A stretch of 64,000 nt of DNA from Miltochrista miniata (GCA_933228765.1 OW121774.1:21977421-22041420), one strand, 5' to 3'; shown: positions 36,505-46,439, numbered from the stretch's first letter. Notes: generated by a model not told the origin, from the letters alone. Numbers and translations: made by a program.

Positions 36505-37453
36505 TAGGGAATGCAATACCGGGATCCCGAAATACCGGGATCCCGCAGTATTTTTGCGGGACCAGTCCCGCACGTAAATCTTTTATTTATTTATTTATTA
36601 TTACATGCTTTTCACTACCCTCACAGGAAACCCCAATACAATAGTGAAATTACAGATCAAAACATAACATTGCATAGTAAATCACATTAAATTGAATAAA
36701 TATATTACATTGAATAGGAAAATTACAACATAGAATTTTCAGTTGGATAAAATGATTTCACACATACCACATTACTATTGATACAAATCGTGCGGGATCC
36801 CGCGGGATTTGCGGGACTGTGCAAAGGTAAACGCCATGTGTTGTTCTTTAAGCGGAAGCGCGCAAACTGATTCGGTTTGAGTAAGATTTTTGTAATTGTG
36901 GCGTAATTATAACCTAATAACGTACTTAATTGTTTTTAGTGATTTAATCAGGGAGATTTTACTTTTCTTGTACTATAAACAGTTAGAAAAGTATTCAATT
37001 ATCTCGTACATTGCTTGCTGGCTATCTGACATGTATAGTTAGGAGTTGTTTGGCAGACAAGAATTTTGACATGCTATGTTTTTTGCGCACTTTTAAAGTA
37101 ATGCCAAAACTACCCCTTTTATGGGTAAACTTCAGAAAAGCGCATACCGTCGATCATCTGAAATTTTGTGTAATGAAGTATTTTGACCCCCTGTTCACGA
37201 ATATCATAACGAAAATTGGCGCAAACGCCATTTTGAATAAGAGAAACGGAGAAGAACCTCTGCCTACCCCTTCGGGGATTAAGGCGTAACTATTTTTCAG
37301 TTCTAGATGCATGTATGATATAGAATTCTATTCTTTTCTCAATGAATTTCAGAAATATGCGGGATCCAGCAAATACCGGGATCCCGCGGGACTGAGATCT
37401 CTCAGTCCCGCAAATACCAGGATTACAATTATGTTGCGGGATTGCATTCCCTA
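36505..37453. mobile_element. hAT-type element with 8-bp target duplication GTAGGTAC
   Basis: The ends TAGGGAATGCAAT and ATTGCATTCCCTA are perfect inverted repeats, flanked by GTAGGTAC at 36497-36504 and 37454-37461. Subterminal CGGGATCCCG palindromes occur at about 36521, 36537, 36796, 37378 and 37389. The 949-bp interior has no transposase. A SINE tail piece (CTGCCTACCCCTTCGGGGAT) is at 37260-37279. The element landed in the GTAGGTACCTAC sequence that is duplicated at the palindrome centre. Confidence 0.92.
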
Positions 37454-37618
37454 GTAGGTACCTACTAGGTAATTTTATTACGCTTCTATTATTTTATTTT
37501 ACTAGTATGTTTGTCGTACTTTGAGCGATTACATTTTATTTTAACTTTGCACAATAAACTAAAAAAATAAATATTGCAAAATTCAATAATTGGAAAAAAA
37601 TGCATGAAAATAAATTAT

Positions 37619-37760
37619 GGTTTTCCCCAACGTCTACAGTATGGGGTTCTTCAAAAGGGGTCTTTGAAGGTTCTTGCAGGGTCGACAGCGAGGTTGTAGC
37701 GTCTCTGGTGTTGCAAGCTAGCGGTATAGGCTGCGCATACTTGTCTGCTCTCCTAGTGGT
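37619..37760 (+). mobile_element. LINE 3' tail at the outer end of the left arm
   Basis: GTCTACAGTATGGGGTTCTT to CTCTCCTAGTGGTAA matches the last ~140 bp of the LINE family at 49850-52058. The abrupt switch from the 37454-37618 sequence falls at a shared GGTTTTCC. Confidence 0.8.
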
Positions 37761-38263
37761 AAGTGTGAAAATGTAATCTCGAAACGTCGCGCCAAGACGT
37801 ATGTGGTTAATGAAATAGTCGGTTGAGAGTGTCTCGGTAGTCCAGTAGTTAGAGGCCGTAGTAAGGCCTACTGTGGCCCGGTTAGCTAAGACGGAGGTTC
37901 ATTTACTAACTTAATTTATTCACCTTACACTTAAATGCGAAATATTTATAGAATTCGGGACTTCACGCGAAATACTTTTTACTTACATACAGTGACGTTT
38001 CGTGCCCGTGGTCGCGGTCTTTAGTATTTTGCGTGAAGTCCCGAATTCTATAAATATGAGTGTAAAAAGCCGCGATAGTTTAAAGTTATCTTTAAACTAT
38101 CGCGGCTTTTTTATTAAATGCGAAAATTTGTAAGTGGATGTTTTTTGCTCTTTCACGCTCTAAAAGCTCAACTGACTGAACGGATCTGGCTGGAATTTGG
38201 TACAGGGATAGATTATAAGTGTGGAATAACACATAAGTAGTCTACTTTTTATTCCCGGCTTAA

Positions 38264-38697
38264 CACGTTCACGGACAGAAACCATTCCTACAAAATTGTG
38301 ATATGACACACACATTTTCCATACAAAATAGTATCACGCCTGCGGACGGACTGCCACATTATTAGATTTTTCAAGTAAGTGTTGCGGCAGTAACGGCCAA
38401 AGACGTAACCGGTAGTAGGTAGATCGCCCGGCCACAGAAGGAGTGTCACGACATGATGTCCTTCAATGTGTGCGTGAGAGACTTAACTTGTGTGCACGCG
38501 TCGGAGTGCTTGATGTGACACTAGCTGTCTGTATTACAGCCTAAAACGGCACAGAGTCACGTCGTATGTGTGTAATGAAAAACTTCGGCTGTGAACGTAA
38601 TTCCACTTTTGATACATTTAAAATCACCGGCTACAGCCGTAGTGCCATATTATGAGAGTCAGGATGTACGGTTCTCGACGTACTGTCCGTGAACGTG
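38264..38697. mobile_element. piggyBac-type MITE with TTAA duplication
   Basis: The 15-bp perfect ends CACGTTCACGGACAG and CTGTCCGTGAACGTG are flanked by TTAA at 38260-38263 and 38698-38701. The right palindrome arm carries the single TTAA empty site (GGAACTTAAGCCGGG, near 42935). It is 434 bp, non-coding. It shares the terminal CACGTTCA with the element at 32368-33002. Confidence 0.92.
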
Positions 38698-38916
38698 TTA
38701 AGTTCCTATGGAATGTGAGAACGGAAACGGAATGCTACAACAGAGAATCCAATCGAGGCAGGGGCAGGGGCGACTCGACCATTTTCTTGAAATACCAAAG
38801 TTTTCTCGTTATGAAAGTATTATAAGCTAAGAAAAGGAAACTTATGTAAACTGATTCGGATGAATTTTCCGGCGTTTTTGAGTTAATTAAACATTTTCTT
38901 CTTACATTAAAGTTCT

Positions 38917-39311
38917 TATACTATACTATACTATCTTCACGCCTAATCCCTTGCGGGGTAGGCAGAAAGAACCGAGCGCCACACGGCACGGTCCATACAC
39001 ACCTCACTCGCCTCTTCAACTTTCATTTTTCTTTTCATGCATGCACGTCGGTTCCTACGGCTCTTGACACCACCCTCCACTAACACATGATTAATTTGGT
39101 CGTGGTAGGTGTGTCGTGGCCTTCCCCGACTCCTACGTCCATCCACTTTCGCGTTGTATATCTGTTTTGTCATTCTTTCATCTCCCATTCGTTCCACATG
39201 CCCGAACCATCGTAGCATGCCCTTCCTTACTTTAACACCGACACTCTCTTTCAGACCAACTCTCTTTCTTACATCTTCATTCCGAACGCGATCTGCGACA
39301 CTAGTTCTTAG
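38917..39311 (-). mobile_element. 5'-truncated RTE-type LINE with 21-bp target duplication
   Basis: On the minus strand it encodes LRWFGHVERMGDERMTKQIY, GRRSRGRPRHTYHDQI and DRAVWRSVLSAYPARD, the C-terminus of an RTE-like LINE. It then ends CTGCCTACCCCGCAAGGGAT, TAGGCGTGAAG and a TATAG-type microsatellite tail. 38896-38916 and 39312-39332 are identical (TTCTTCTTACATTAAAGTTC plus T), the target duplication. The right palindrome arm has the empty site at about 42721-42755. Confidence 0.9.
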
Positions 39312-39514
39312 TTCTTCTTACATTAAAGTTCTACTGACCTAGTGCTCTCTATTTTTTGTAGAAATTAAAGCTGTTTATTTTTTATTTAGCTCGCCATAAT
39401 GACGTCTCCACCTGATGGAAAGCCATGGTAAATGGTAAAATGGTAAGAGGCGGCATCTTTAGAGACCCTAGGCCGTGCGCCTAGGCCAGATTTGTAAGAA
39501 AACCGATGGTCAGT

Positions 39515-39730
39515 GGATCAAACGAGTTCTGGAGTGAAGACCGCGGCTTGGTACACATGGGGTAGGACGACCCCCGCCAGATGGAGCGACGATTTGATAA
39601 AGGTCGCAGGCTGGGACTGGATGCGGAAGGCTGTGCCGAAGCAGGACCATGGGTTGTGGCGACATTTGGGAGAGACCTACGTCCAGGAGTGGACTGCTAT
39701 AGGTGCAATTCTATACATTCGTGCCGTGTA
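39515..39730 (+). mobile_element. LINE C-terminal fragment (left-arm copy)
   Basis: The frame GRTTPARWSDDLIKVAGWDW, then LWRHLGETYVQEWTAI and a stop, is the usual end of RTE/CFDP2-type LINE open frames. Related pieces are at 4735-4960 (-) and 17690-17885 (+). Confidence 0.75.
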
Positions 39731-39813
39731 ACTTTCTAAAAAGTGCCGGTAGATGGTGCCTACGTCGCCTTAAGACGTATAATAAAGTGGAAAATTTGGT
39801 TGGTTCCGAGTAG

Positions 39814-39885
39814 GTTTCGGTGGCGGGTGGTTAACGTGTCGGCACGGTTCGCCGAAGACGCAGGTTCGAATCCTGCTCGAAACCA
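39814..39885 (+). tRNA. tRNA-like gene or pseudogene (apparent anticodon GGT)
   Basis: The stretch folds as a cloverleaf. Acceptor GTTTCGG/TCGAAAC is seven pairs with one G-U. The D arm is GCG/CGT with GG and TTAA in the loop. The anticodon stem TCGGC/GCCGA closes the loop ACGGTTC. The T arm is GCAGG/CCTGC around TTCGAAT. Box B GGTTCGAATCC is perfect, and a T5 Pol III terminator follows at 39890-39894. Against a functional tRNA: position 33 is C rather than U, and a GGT threonine anticodon is unusual in insects. It lies in the left palindrome arm; the right-arm copy lost its 3' half. Functional status is unknown. Confidence 0.55.
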
Positions 39886-40746
39886 ATTCTTTTTCAGTAT
39901 CTAAAATTTATGATCAATTAGCATAGTGATCTTAATGCTATAGGCTGATTTGATTGTGGAGACCCCGTTTTGAGCGTGTATCGGTTTAGCTGCTATGATT
40001 GCCGAGCGGCCATGAAACGTGCCGGTCAACGGACGGTCCCATTTTTTGATATTTCACAACTAGCGGACTTCACGCGGTTTCACCCGCGTAGTTCTCGTTC
40101 CCGTGGGAATACGGGGATAAAATATAGCCTATGTTTCACCGCAAAGAGTGTAGCTTTTGACAACAGTGAATGATTTTTTTAAATCGGTGCAGTAGTTTCG
40201 GAGTCTATTTAATGCAAACAAACAAACAATCAAATCTTTATAATGTTAGTATGGATATACTCTATTGTTATACGAAGCAGCATTAGTAATTGCAAAAATA
40301 GTACCGAACTATCTTAGTAATATTATAAAATTGGAATGCCTGGAATAATACACAGGCTACTATTATACTATGATCCCATGGGAAGCGGGAACGGGAATCA
40401 AATTTCACGCTGACGAAGCAGCGAGTATCAGCTAGTTCAAAATAAAACGTAAAAAATAATAAAACCCAAACACACGAAACAAATTACTAACAAGAAAATT
40501 AATGTCATTGTTCTGAAAGTGTGGGGTGCTTGTATGACATTTTTTAAAACTCATGTCAAACAAAACACCCCACACTCTTTTGAACAGTGACATTCGTTTT
40601 TCGTCAGTAATTTTAACTCATTTAATTATTTATATAACTCTAAAAGCGTGTTTTTTATTAATAAACCCTAATTTATTTTCAAGCATTTCTTTCCAATTAT
40701 TGAATTTTTATTTTTTTAGTTTATTGTGCAAAGTTAAAATAAAATC

Positions 40747-40838
40747 TAAAAAATTACCTAGTAGGTACCTACTAGGTAATTTTATTACGCTTCTATTATT
40801 TTATTTTACTAGTATGTTTGTCGTACTTTGAGCGATTG
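40747..40838. repeat. Palindrome centre, with a 34-bp perfect palindrome
   Basis: 40750-40783 is its own reverse complement, centred on GTAC at 40765-40768. From about 40757 the centre and the start of the right arm (to 40927) repeat 37448-37618 in direct orientation with few changes (TTTTATTACGCTTCTATTAT, then GTACTTTGAGCGATT). Confidence 0.9.
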
Positions 40839-41157
40839 GATTTTATTTTAACTTTGCACAATAAACTAAAAAAAATTAATATTGCAAAATTCAATAATTG
40901 GAAAAAAATGCATGAAAATAAATTATGGTTTATTAATAAAAAACACGCTTTTAGAGTTATATAAATAACTAAATGAGTTAAAATTACTGACGAAAAACGA
41001 ATGTCACTGTTCAAAAGAGTGTGGGGTGTTTTGTTTGACATGAGTTTTAAAAAATGTCATACAAGCACCCCACACTTTCAGAACAATGACATTAATTTTC
41101 TTGTTAGTAATTTGTTTCGTGTGTTTGGGTTTTATTATTTTTTACGTTTTATTTTGA

Positions 41158-41538
41158 ACTAGCTGATACTCGCTGCTTCGTCAGCGTGAAATTTGATTCC
41201 CGTTCCCGCTTCCCATGGGATCATAGTATAATAGTAGCCTGTGTATTATTCCAGGCATTCCAATTTTATAATATTACTAAGATAGTTCGGTACTATTTTT
41301 GCAATTACTAATGCTGCTTCGTATAACAATAGAGTATATCCATACTAACATTATAAAGATTTGATTGTTTGTTTGTTTGCATTAAATAGACTCCGAAACT
41401 ACTGCACCGATTTAAAAAAAATCATTCACTGTTGTCAAAAGCTACACTCTTTGCGGTGAAACATAGGCTATATTTTATCCCCGTATTCCCACGGGAACGA
41501 GAACTACGCGGGTGAAACCGCGTGAAGTCCGCTAGTTG
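41158..41538 (+). repeat. A1 and A2 repeats, right arm
   Basis: An A1 copy starts ACTAGCTGATACTCGCTGCT (41158-about 41335). An A2 copy (41338-41538) follows, ending ACCGCGTGAAGTCCGCTAGT. They mirror 40061-40438 in the left arm. The flanking AACACCCCACAC..TTTGA motifs are also mirrored. Confidence 0.75.
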
Positions 41539-41691
41539 TGAAATATCAAAAAATGGGACCGTCCGTTGACCGGCACGTTTCATGGCCGCTCGGCAATCAT
41601 AGCAGCTAACCGATACACGCTCAAAACGGGGTCTCCACGATCAAATCAGCCTATAGATAGCATAAAGATTATTTTTGAAAAGCAATTAGTA

Positions 41692-41905
41692 CTACCAGTT
41701 CGCTCTAACTTTGCCGTTGGCGTAGAGGCGTATACCCAAATTGTTAATTAGACGAAGTAAATTGACAGTAGCTAATGTCACTTCGTCATAGAAAATAAGT
41801 AACATTGTATGAAGAAGTGACATTAGTTGCTGTCAATTTACTTCGTCTAATTAAAAATTCGACTTTAGTATGGAGCCGAGCGGCAAAGTTAGAGCGAACG
41901 GGCAG
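41692..41905. mobile_element. TA-target MITE, family T, copy 2
   Basis: The ends CTACCAGTTCGCTCTAACTT and its complement are flanked by TA (41690-41691, 41906-41907). Nearly the whole 214 bp is self-complementary (AATTAGACGAAGTAAATTGA ... its complement). It is same-length and about 97% like 26933-27146. It is present only in the right arm of the palindrome, where it has replaced the 3' half of the tRNA-like sequence. Confidence 0.88.
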
Positions 41906-42066
41906 TATGCTGCTTCGGCGAACCGTGCCGACGCGTTAACCACCCGCCACCGAAACCTACTCGGAACCAACCAAATTTTCCACCTTATTAAACGTCTTGG
42001 GGCGACGTAGGCGCCATCTGCCGGCACTTTTTAGAAAGTTACACGGCACGAATGTATAGAATTGGA

Positions 42067-42365
42067 CCTATATCACATATAATATACGTGATATAGGCAC
42101 AATATATATTATATACTGTGCCTATATTTTTTTTTTATACTACTTAGGTGGCAGACAAGCTTACGGCCCAGCGGAAGGTTGGTAACCGTAGCCTATAGAC
42201 GTTTGCAACACCAGAGGCGCTACACACGCGCTGCCGACCCGGGCGCAGGTTGTGACGACCCACAGTTGAAATTTTTCAAGCCGCCCGTAAGGCCTTCAAC
42301 TTGGCTTAACGACTGTCATTTTACCGACAACCGGGACCAACGGCTTATATATCACATACTCTATC
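42067..42365 (-). mobile_element. Composite insertion in the right arm: LINE tail plus SINE body
   Basis: The left arm reads straight through (CAGTCC between GGACGTAG and CTATAGG), so this ~300 bp is extra. It contains an AT-rich inverted stretch (TATAATATACGTGATATAGG), the LINE 3' tail on the minus strand (42131-42240), and a minus-strand SINE body piece (42235-42345). Confidence 0.7.
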
Positions 42366-42550
42366 ACTCCTGGACGTAGGCCTCTCCCAAATGTCGCCAC
42401 AACCCATGGTCCTGCTTCGGCACAACCTTCCGCATCCAGTCCCAGCCTGCGACCTTTATCAAATCGTCGCTCCATCTGGCGGGGGTCGTCCTACCCCATG
42501 TGTACCAAGCCGCGGTCTTCACTCCAGAACTCGTTTGATCCACTGACCAT
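42366..42550 (-). mobile_element. LINE C-terminal fragment (right-arm copy)
   Basis: It mirrors 39515-39730 and reads on the minus strand ..VKTAAWYTWGRTTPARWSDD LIKVAGWDWM.. in pieces. This is the end of an RTE/CFDP2-type LINE reverse transcriptase (GRPPARW.DDL...AG..W). Confidence 0.7.
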
Positions 42551-43394
42551 CGGTTTTCTTACAAATCTGGCCTAGGCGCACGGCCTAGGGTCTCTAAAGA
42601 TGCCGCCTCTTACCATTTTACCATTTACCATGGCTTTCCATCAGGTGGAGACGTCATTATGGCGAGGTAAATAAAAAATAAACAACTTTAATTTCTACAA
42701 AAAATAGAGAGCACTAGGTCAGTAGAACTTTAATGTAAGAAAATGTTTAATTAACTCAAAAACGCCGGAAAATTCATCCGAATCGGTTTACATAAGTTTC
42801 CTTATATAAGCTTATAATACTTTCATAACGAGAAAACTTTGGTATTTCAAGAAAATGGTCGAGTCGCCCCTGCCCCTGCCTCGATTGGATTCTCTGTTGT
42901 AGCATTCCGTTTCCGTTCTCACATTCCATAGGAACTTAAGCCGGGAATAAAAAGTAGACTACTTATGTGTTATTCCACACTTATAATCTATCCCTGTACC
43001 AAATTCCAGCCAGATCCGTTCAGCCAGTTGAGCTTTTAGAGCGTGAAAGAGCAACAAACATCCACTTACAAATTTTCGCATTTAATGTTATTTTTAAACT
43101 ATCGCGGCTTTTTACACTCATATTTATAGAATTCGGGACTTCACGCAAAATACTAAAGACCGCGACCACGGGCACGAAACGTCACTGTATGTAAGTAAAA
43201 AGTATTTCGCGTGAAGTCCCGAATTCTCTAAATATTTCGCATTTAAGTGTAAGGTGAATAAATTAAGTTAGTAAATGAACCTCCGTCTTAGCTAACCGGG
43301 CCACAGTAGGCCTTACTACGGCCTTTAACTACTGGACTACCGAGACACTCTCAACCGACTATTTCATTAACCACATACGTCTTGGCGCGACGTT

Positions 43395-43975
43395 TCGAGA
43401 TTACATTTTCACACTTACCACTAGGAGAGCAGACAAGTATGCGCAGCCTATACCGCTAGCTTGCAACACCAGAGACGCTACAACCTCGCTGTCGACCCTG
43501 CAAGAACCTTCAAAGACCCCTTTTGAAGAACCCCATACTGTAGACGTTTGGGAAAACCAAAGCAGGGAGATTGTTGAGGATGTTAAAAGAAGAAAACTTG
43601 GTTCTTGAAATTAAGGTTTTATATTTGCAGCTAGTACATGGTAGACTTGTTAGCCATAGAAAAATTATAAAAGTAATGAGGCGCGATAGACGCTCACCGC
43701 GTGGAGCCATTACGATAAAGGTTGTGAACCCGGCGCAATACAGAAGCTTCATAGCTGGTACACAACTGTTGTTAAGTACGGCTTCTTAATTTGCTTGCAT
43801 AAACAATATGTCAGGTTGTAATACCCGGCGGAATACAGAGGCTTCATAGCTGGTACACAACTGGCGTTAAGTATGGCTTCTTAATTTGTTTGCATAAACA
43901 GAGATCATTCCACAACCTAAGCGTACGCGGAAGAAAGCCCCTATCGGATCTTACCGTGCTCGAAATTACATTTAA
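43395..43975 (-). mobile_element. LINE 3' fragment split by an inserted tandem repeat
   Basis: 43975-43905 and 43577-43395 match the end of the LINE at 49850-52058 (RSDRGFLPRTLRLWN, then LPALVFPNVYSMGFFKRG). About 325 bp separate them. These include two copies of a ~95-bp unit (CAATACAGAAGCTTCATAGC at 43736 and AATACAGAGGCTTCATAGC at 43832). The inner part (to 43558) is the end of the palindrome arm. Confidence 0.75.
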
Positions 43976-44408
43976 TACTTACTACTAAGGAAATCACAAG
44001 GAAACTGAGCTTCGGCACCCCCTCACTAAACATTCGTCGCCCACTGTCCGTACGCAGCACGGAAGAGTGTTCGTATTTTAATTACAGAAATCAGAAATAA
44101 TACTTACCAGTTTACCACTAAGAGAGCAGACAAGCATGCGGTCAACCAGATCGAAAATAGCCTGCAGCTGTAGACATTAGCAACATCAACATCAGTATCA
44201 CAGTGCTACACTCTCTCTGCCGACCCTAAATTCCTCATGGCTCGATGATAGGAGGCAATGTTTGGTTTGGCTCGGTGTGAATTGAATTTTATTGGTGTGA
44301 AATCACACTTGATTTAATTTTTTTAGCGAATTCTGACCTCTTCGTTTTACATAGAGCCAAAAGGTTGCTTTAAAACGAGGAGACCGGTATTTTCATCTCA
44401 CTTCCTTT

Positions 44409-44616
44409 TAGCCCCTCTCTATAAAATAGATTGCAGAGGGGCTTATGGCGAGACTTGTGTCTGTAGTCTGTGAGTTGTGACTCTGTCGCATTAAATAACG
44501 TCACTAGGTCACGTGGATCATCTGTTCAAAGTTTGAAATAAATAAAAAAGAACTTTCACAATAAACGTGTTAGAGAGGGGCAGTCTGGTGAGACCGATCT
44601 CACGGCTTCTTGTTTA
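44409..44616 (-). repeat. H repeat (hairpin family), near full length
   Basis: On the minus strand it runs AACAAGAAGCCGTGAGATCG to TAGAGAGGGGCTA and includes CAGACTACAGACACAAGTCT and a strong hairpin, AGCCCCTCT...AGAGGGGCT. Other copies are at 2310-2557 (+), 8471-8693 (+), 18942-19056 (-) and 25822-25887 (-). Confidence 0.8.
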
Positions 44617-44742
44617 GCCATGTTAGACTTTAATAAAATTTTAACAGGTAGTCGGTATTATAGCCAGTTACAACCTCCATGTTAATAGCAGGATCTACTG
44701 CTCGCCAAAATATGCAAATAATGAAAATGAAATGTTCGGGAG

Positions 44743-45152
44743 GTAGTCACAACCTGCACCTGCCCATATCAACACGGCAATAGGGCTCACCACCTATTAC
44801 GTGGGAAATTTTCCAAAAAGGTGAAATATCTTGACTGCCTCTGTGGCGCGGTCGGTAGTGATACCGCTTGCGGCGCTGGAGGTCGTGGGTTCGATTCCTA
44901 CCAGAGACAAATATTTGTGTGACCCATAAATGTTTGTCTCAAGAGTCTGGGTGTTTCTATGTATAATGTGTATGTATTTAAAAGTATATAAGTATTAATA
45001 TCCGTGGTCTGATACCCATAACACAAGCAGCTTATTCCTAGCTTACTTTGGGATCAGATAGCGTTGTGTAAAATGTAAAAAATAAAAAAAAAATAAAAAA
45101 TTGCGTAAAATATGCCTTTGCCTACCCTTTCGGGAATAAAGGCGTTACTATA
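44743..45152 (+). mobile_element. SINE body interrupted by a tRNA-headed SINE
   Basis: 44743-44832 is the shared SINE body (CACAACCTGC.CCTGCCCATA to AAAGGTGAAATAT). A tRNA-headed SINE (44833-45077 plus an A-rich tail) intervenes, and the body's tail resumes at about 45103-45152 (AAATATGCCTTTGCCTACCC to GGAATAAAGGCGTTACTA). This is one SINE inside another. Confidence 0.8.
44833..45102 (+). mobile_element. tRNA-headed SINE, with A-rich tail
   Basis: The head is GACTGCCTCTGTGGCGCGGT with box A (TGGCGCGGTCGG) and box B (GGTTCGATTCC). The body runs CAAATATTTGTGTGACCCAT to TGGGATCAGATAGCGTTGTG, then an A-rich tail. It resembles the HaSE2 type of noctuids, judged from memory. Confidence 0.85.
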
Positions 45153-45515
45153 TGGATAATCTATGTTTATGTTAACTCTAAGCGTCAAATAAGCAAAAAT
45201 TGCGTGTTATTTAATACCTACTACTAAAACAATAAATTCTTCACATTATCATCGCAGTGTCATATAATTTGCTAGTTACAGTAATTTCCAAAGGTGACGT
45301 GCCATCCGTGGGAACCCATCCGCTAAAGATGCCACACTACACAATAACATGTCATTGACATCGTCATTACGAAAAAGATAAAAATAATTAGAGAATATAA
45401 GTATTTCTATTAGGTACGTACTTAATAATAAAATATGAGAGGTTCGTGAACCGCACTGTTTCGTGTTTGAATAAGTTTTGGAAATAAGTGATTTTAAATG
45501 AATCACTTTGTTTTT

Positions 45516-45880
45516 TTAAACGTGAGGGAAAATTCATCATGGATGCTATGCCGGACTCCTACCGACTAAAAAAAGCCTATAGTTGGGAGCCCCGGTTAAG
45601 CCCTCGGAAGGATGTCCCAGGAGTCAGGACTCCCAACAGACCTACGGCTACCACTGCGGCCTCACCTAGGGGGTGGTTCGGGTGCTATCCCGTGTCATTA
45701 AGGTGTTTCGGGTGTGATTGTGATCCCACTTCTAGGGGGGTGGGGGGGGGGGGGGGGGCGTGCGTGAATCCCTCACGTCACGCTGCCGTCATGGTCTTGC
45801 TTCTGTAAGGCAGCCCTCTCATCGTCCTCAGGCCTCCGGTCGAGGAGGCCGATAGTCTTCTGTCTTCGGCTAAGAAAAGA
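45516..45880 (+). repeat. C repeat copy with 17-G run
   Basis: It starts at CGTGAGGGAAAATTCATCAT and runs through ACTCCTACCGACTAAAAAAA, GTTAAGCCCTCGGAAGGATG and GACCTACGGCTACCACTGCG to GTGAATCCCTCACGTCA. A run of 17 G (45742-45758) interrupts it. Other copies or pieces: 3914-4080 (+), 3830-3905 (-), 13690-13880 (+), 15495-15545, 21515-21625 (-), 26665-26720 (+), 28640-28735 (-), 46440-46935 (-). Confidence 0.75.
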
Positions 45881-46439
45881 ATCCCTTATTTTAATAAGTT
45901 GATTCTTTTTAAAGAATTACTTATTTGCATTAATATTATTATTTTATTTACTTTTTTACGGGTTCTGTAGCCAAATAGTAAAAACGAGACTATTACTGAT
46001 ACTTTGCTGTCCGTATGACTATCTGTCCGTAACGAGGCAGTATCTCAGAAACTGTGATAGTTAGAGAGCTGAAACTTTTACAGGTGATGTATCTCTGTTG
46101 TCGTTATACTATAACATAAATAGGTACATACATATAGTCACGCCTTTATCCCCGAAGGGGAAGGCAGAGGCATAATATACGCCCACATTTCATTTCATGG
46201 TTTCACTATAAAATATATCATGAAATATATTATAAAATATATCATTTATTTTTTGTTTTTGTAACACTTCGTGCGCGAATCCAACTCGCACTTGGCCGGC
46301 TTTTAGTCTCATCGACGTTTCCAGTCTAGCCGCACCGCAGCTAGACTGGAAAGCCAACCCCACTTTTCGTACACATCTGATTGATCCCCCAAGTTAGGTC
46401 AGATTGGAGAAGACTGATTTCCCACTTGAAGCCGGACCC

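Larger units (their letters stand above)
37619..43558. repeat. Giant inverted duplication (palindrome), ~5.9 kb
   Basis: The left arm (37619-40746) and right arm (40839-43558) are near-identical reverse complements apart from arm-specific insertions; the spacer is 92 bp. Matching anchors: CAACGTCTACAGTATGGGGT at 37628 and its complement at 43531; AATTCGGGACTTCACGC at 37953/38036 and 43133/43209; CCATGGGTTGTGGCGACAT at 39647 and its complement at 42389; GCGTGTATCGGTTTAGCTGC at 39974 and its complement at 41604; CAAACAAAACACCCCACACTC at 40557 and its complement at 41023. Left-only insertions: 38264-38697 and 38917-39311. Right-only: 41692-41905 and about 42067-42365. The arms include LINE, A1 and A2 repeat sequence. 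Confidence 0.93.

Noticed and set aside
37619..43558. Palindrome as a pure assembly or read fold-back artefact
   Set aside because: Arm-specific insertions with their own target duplications and matching empty sites cannot come from copying one read. Local errors near the pivot remain possible.
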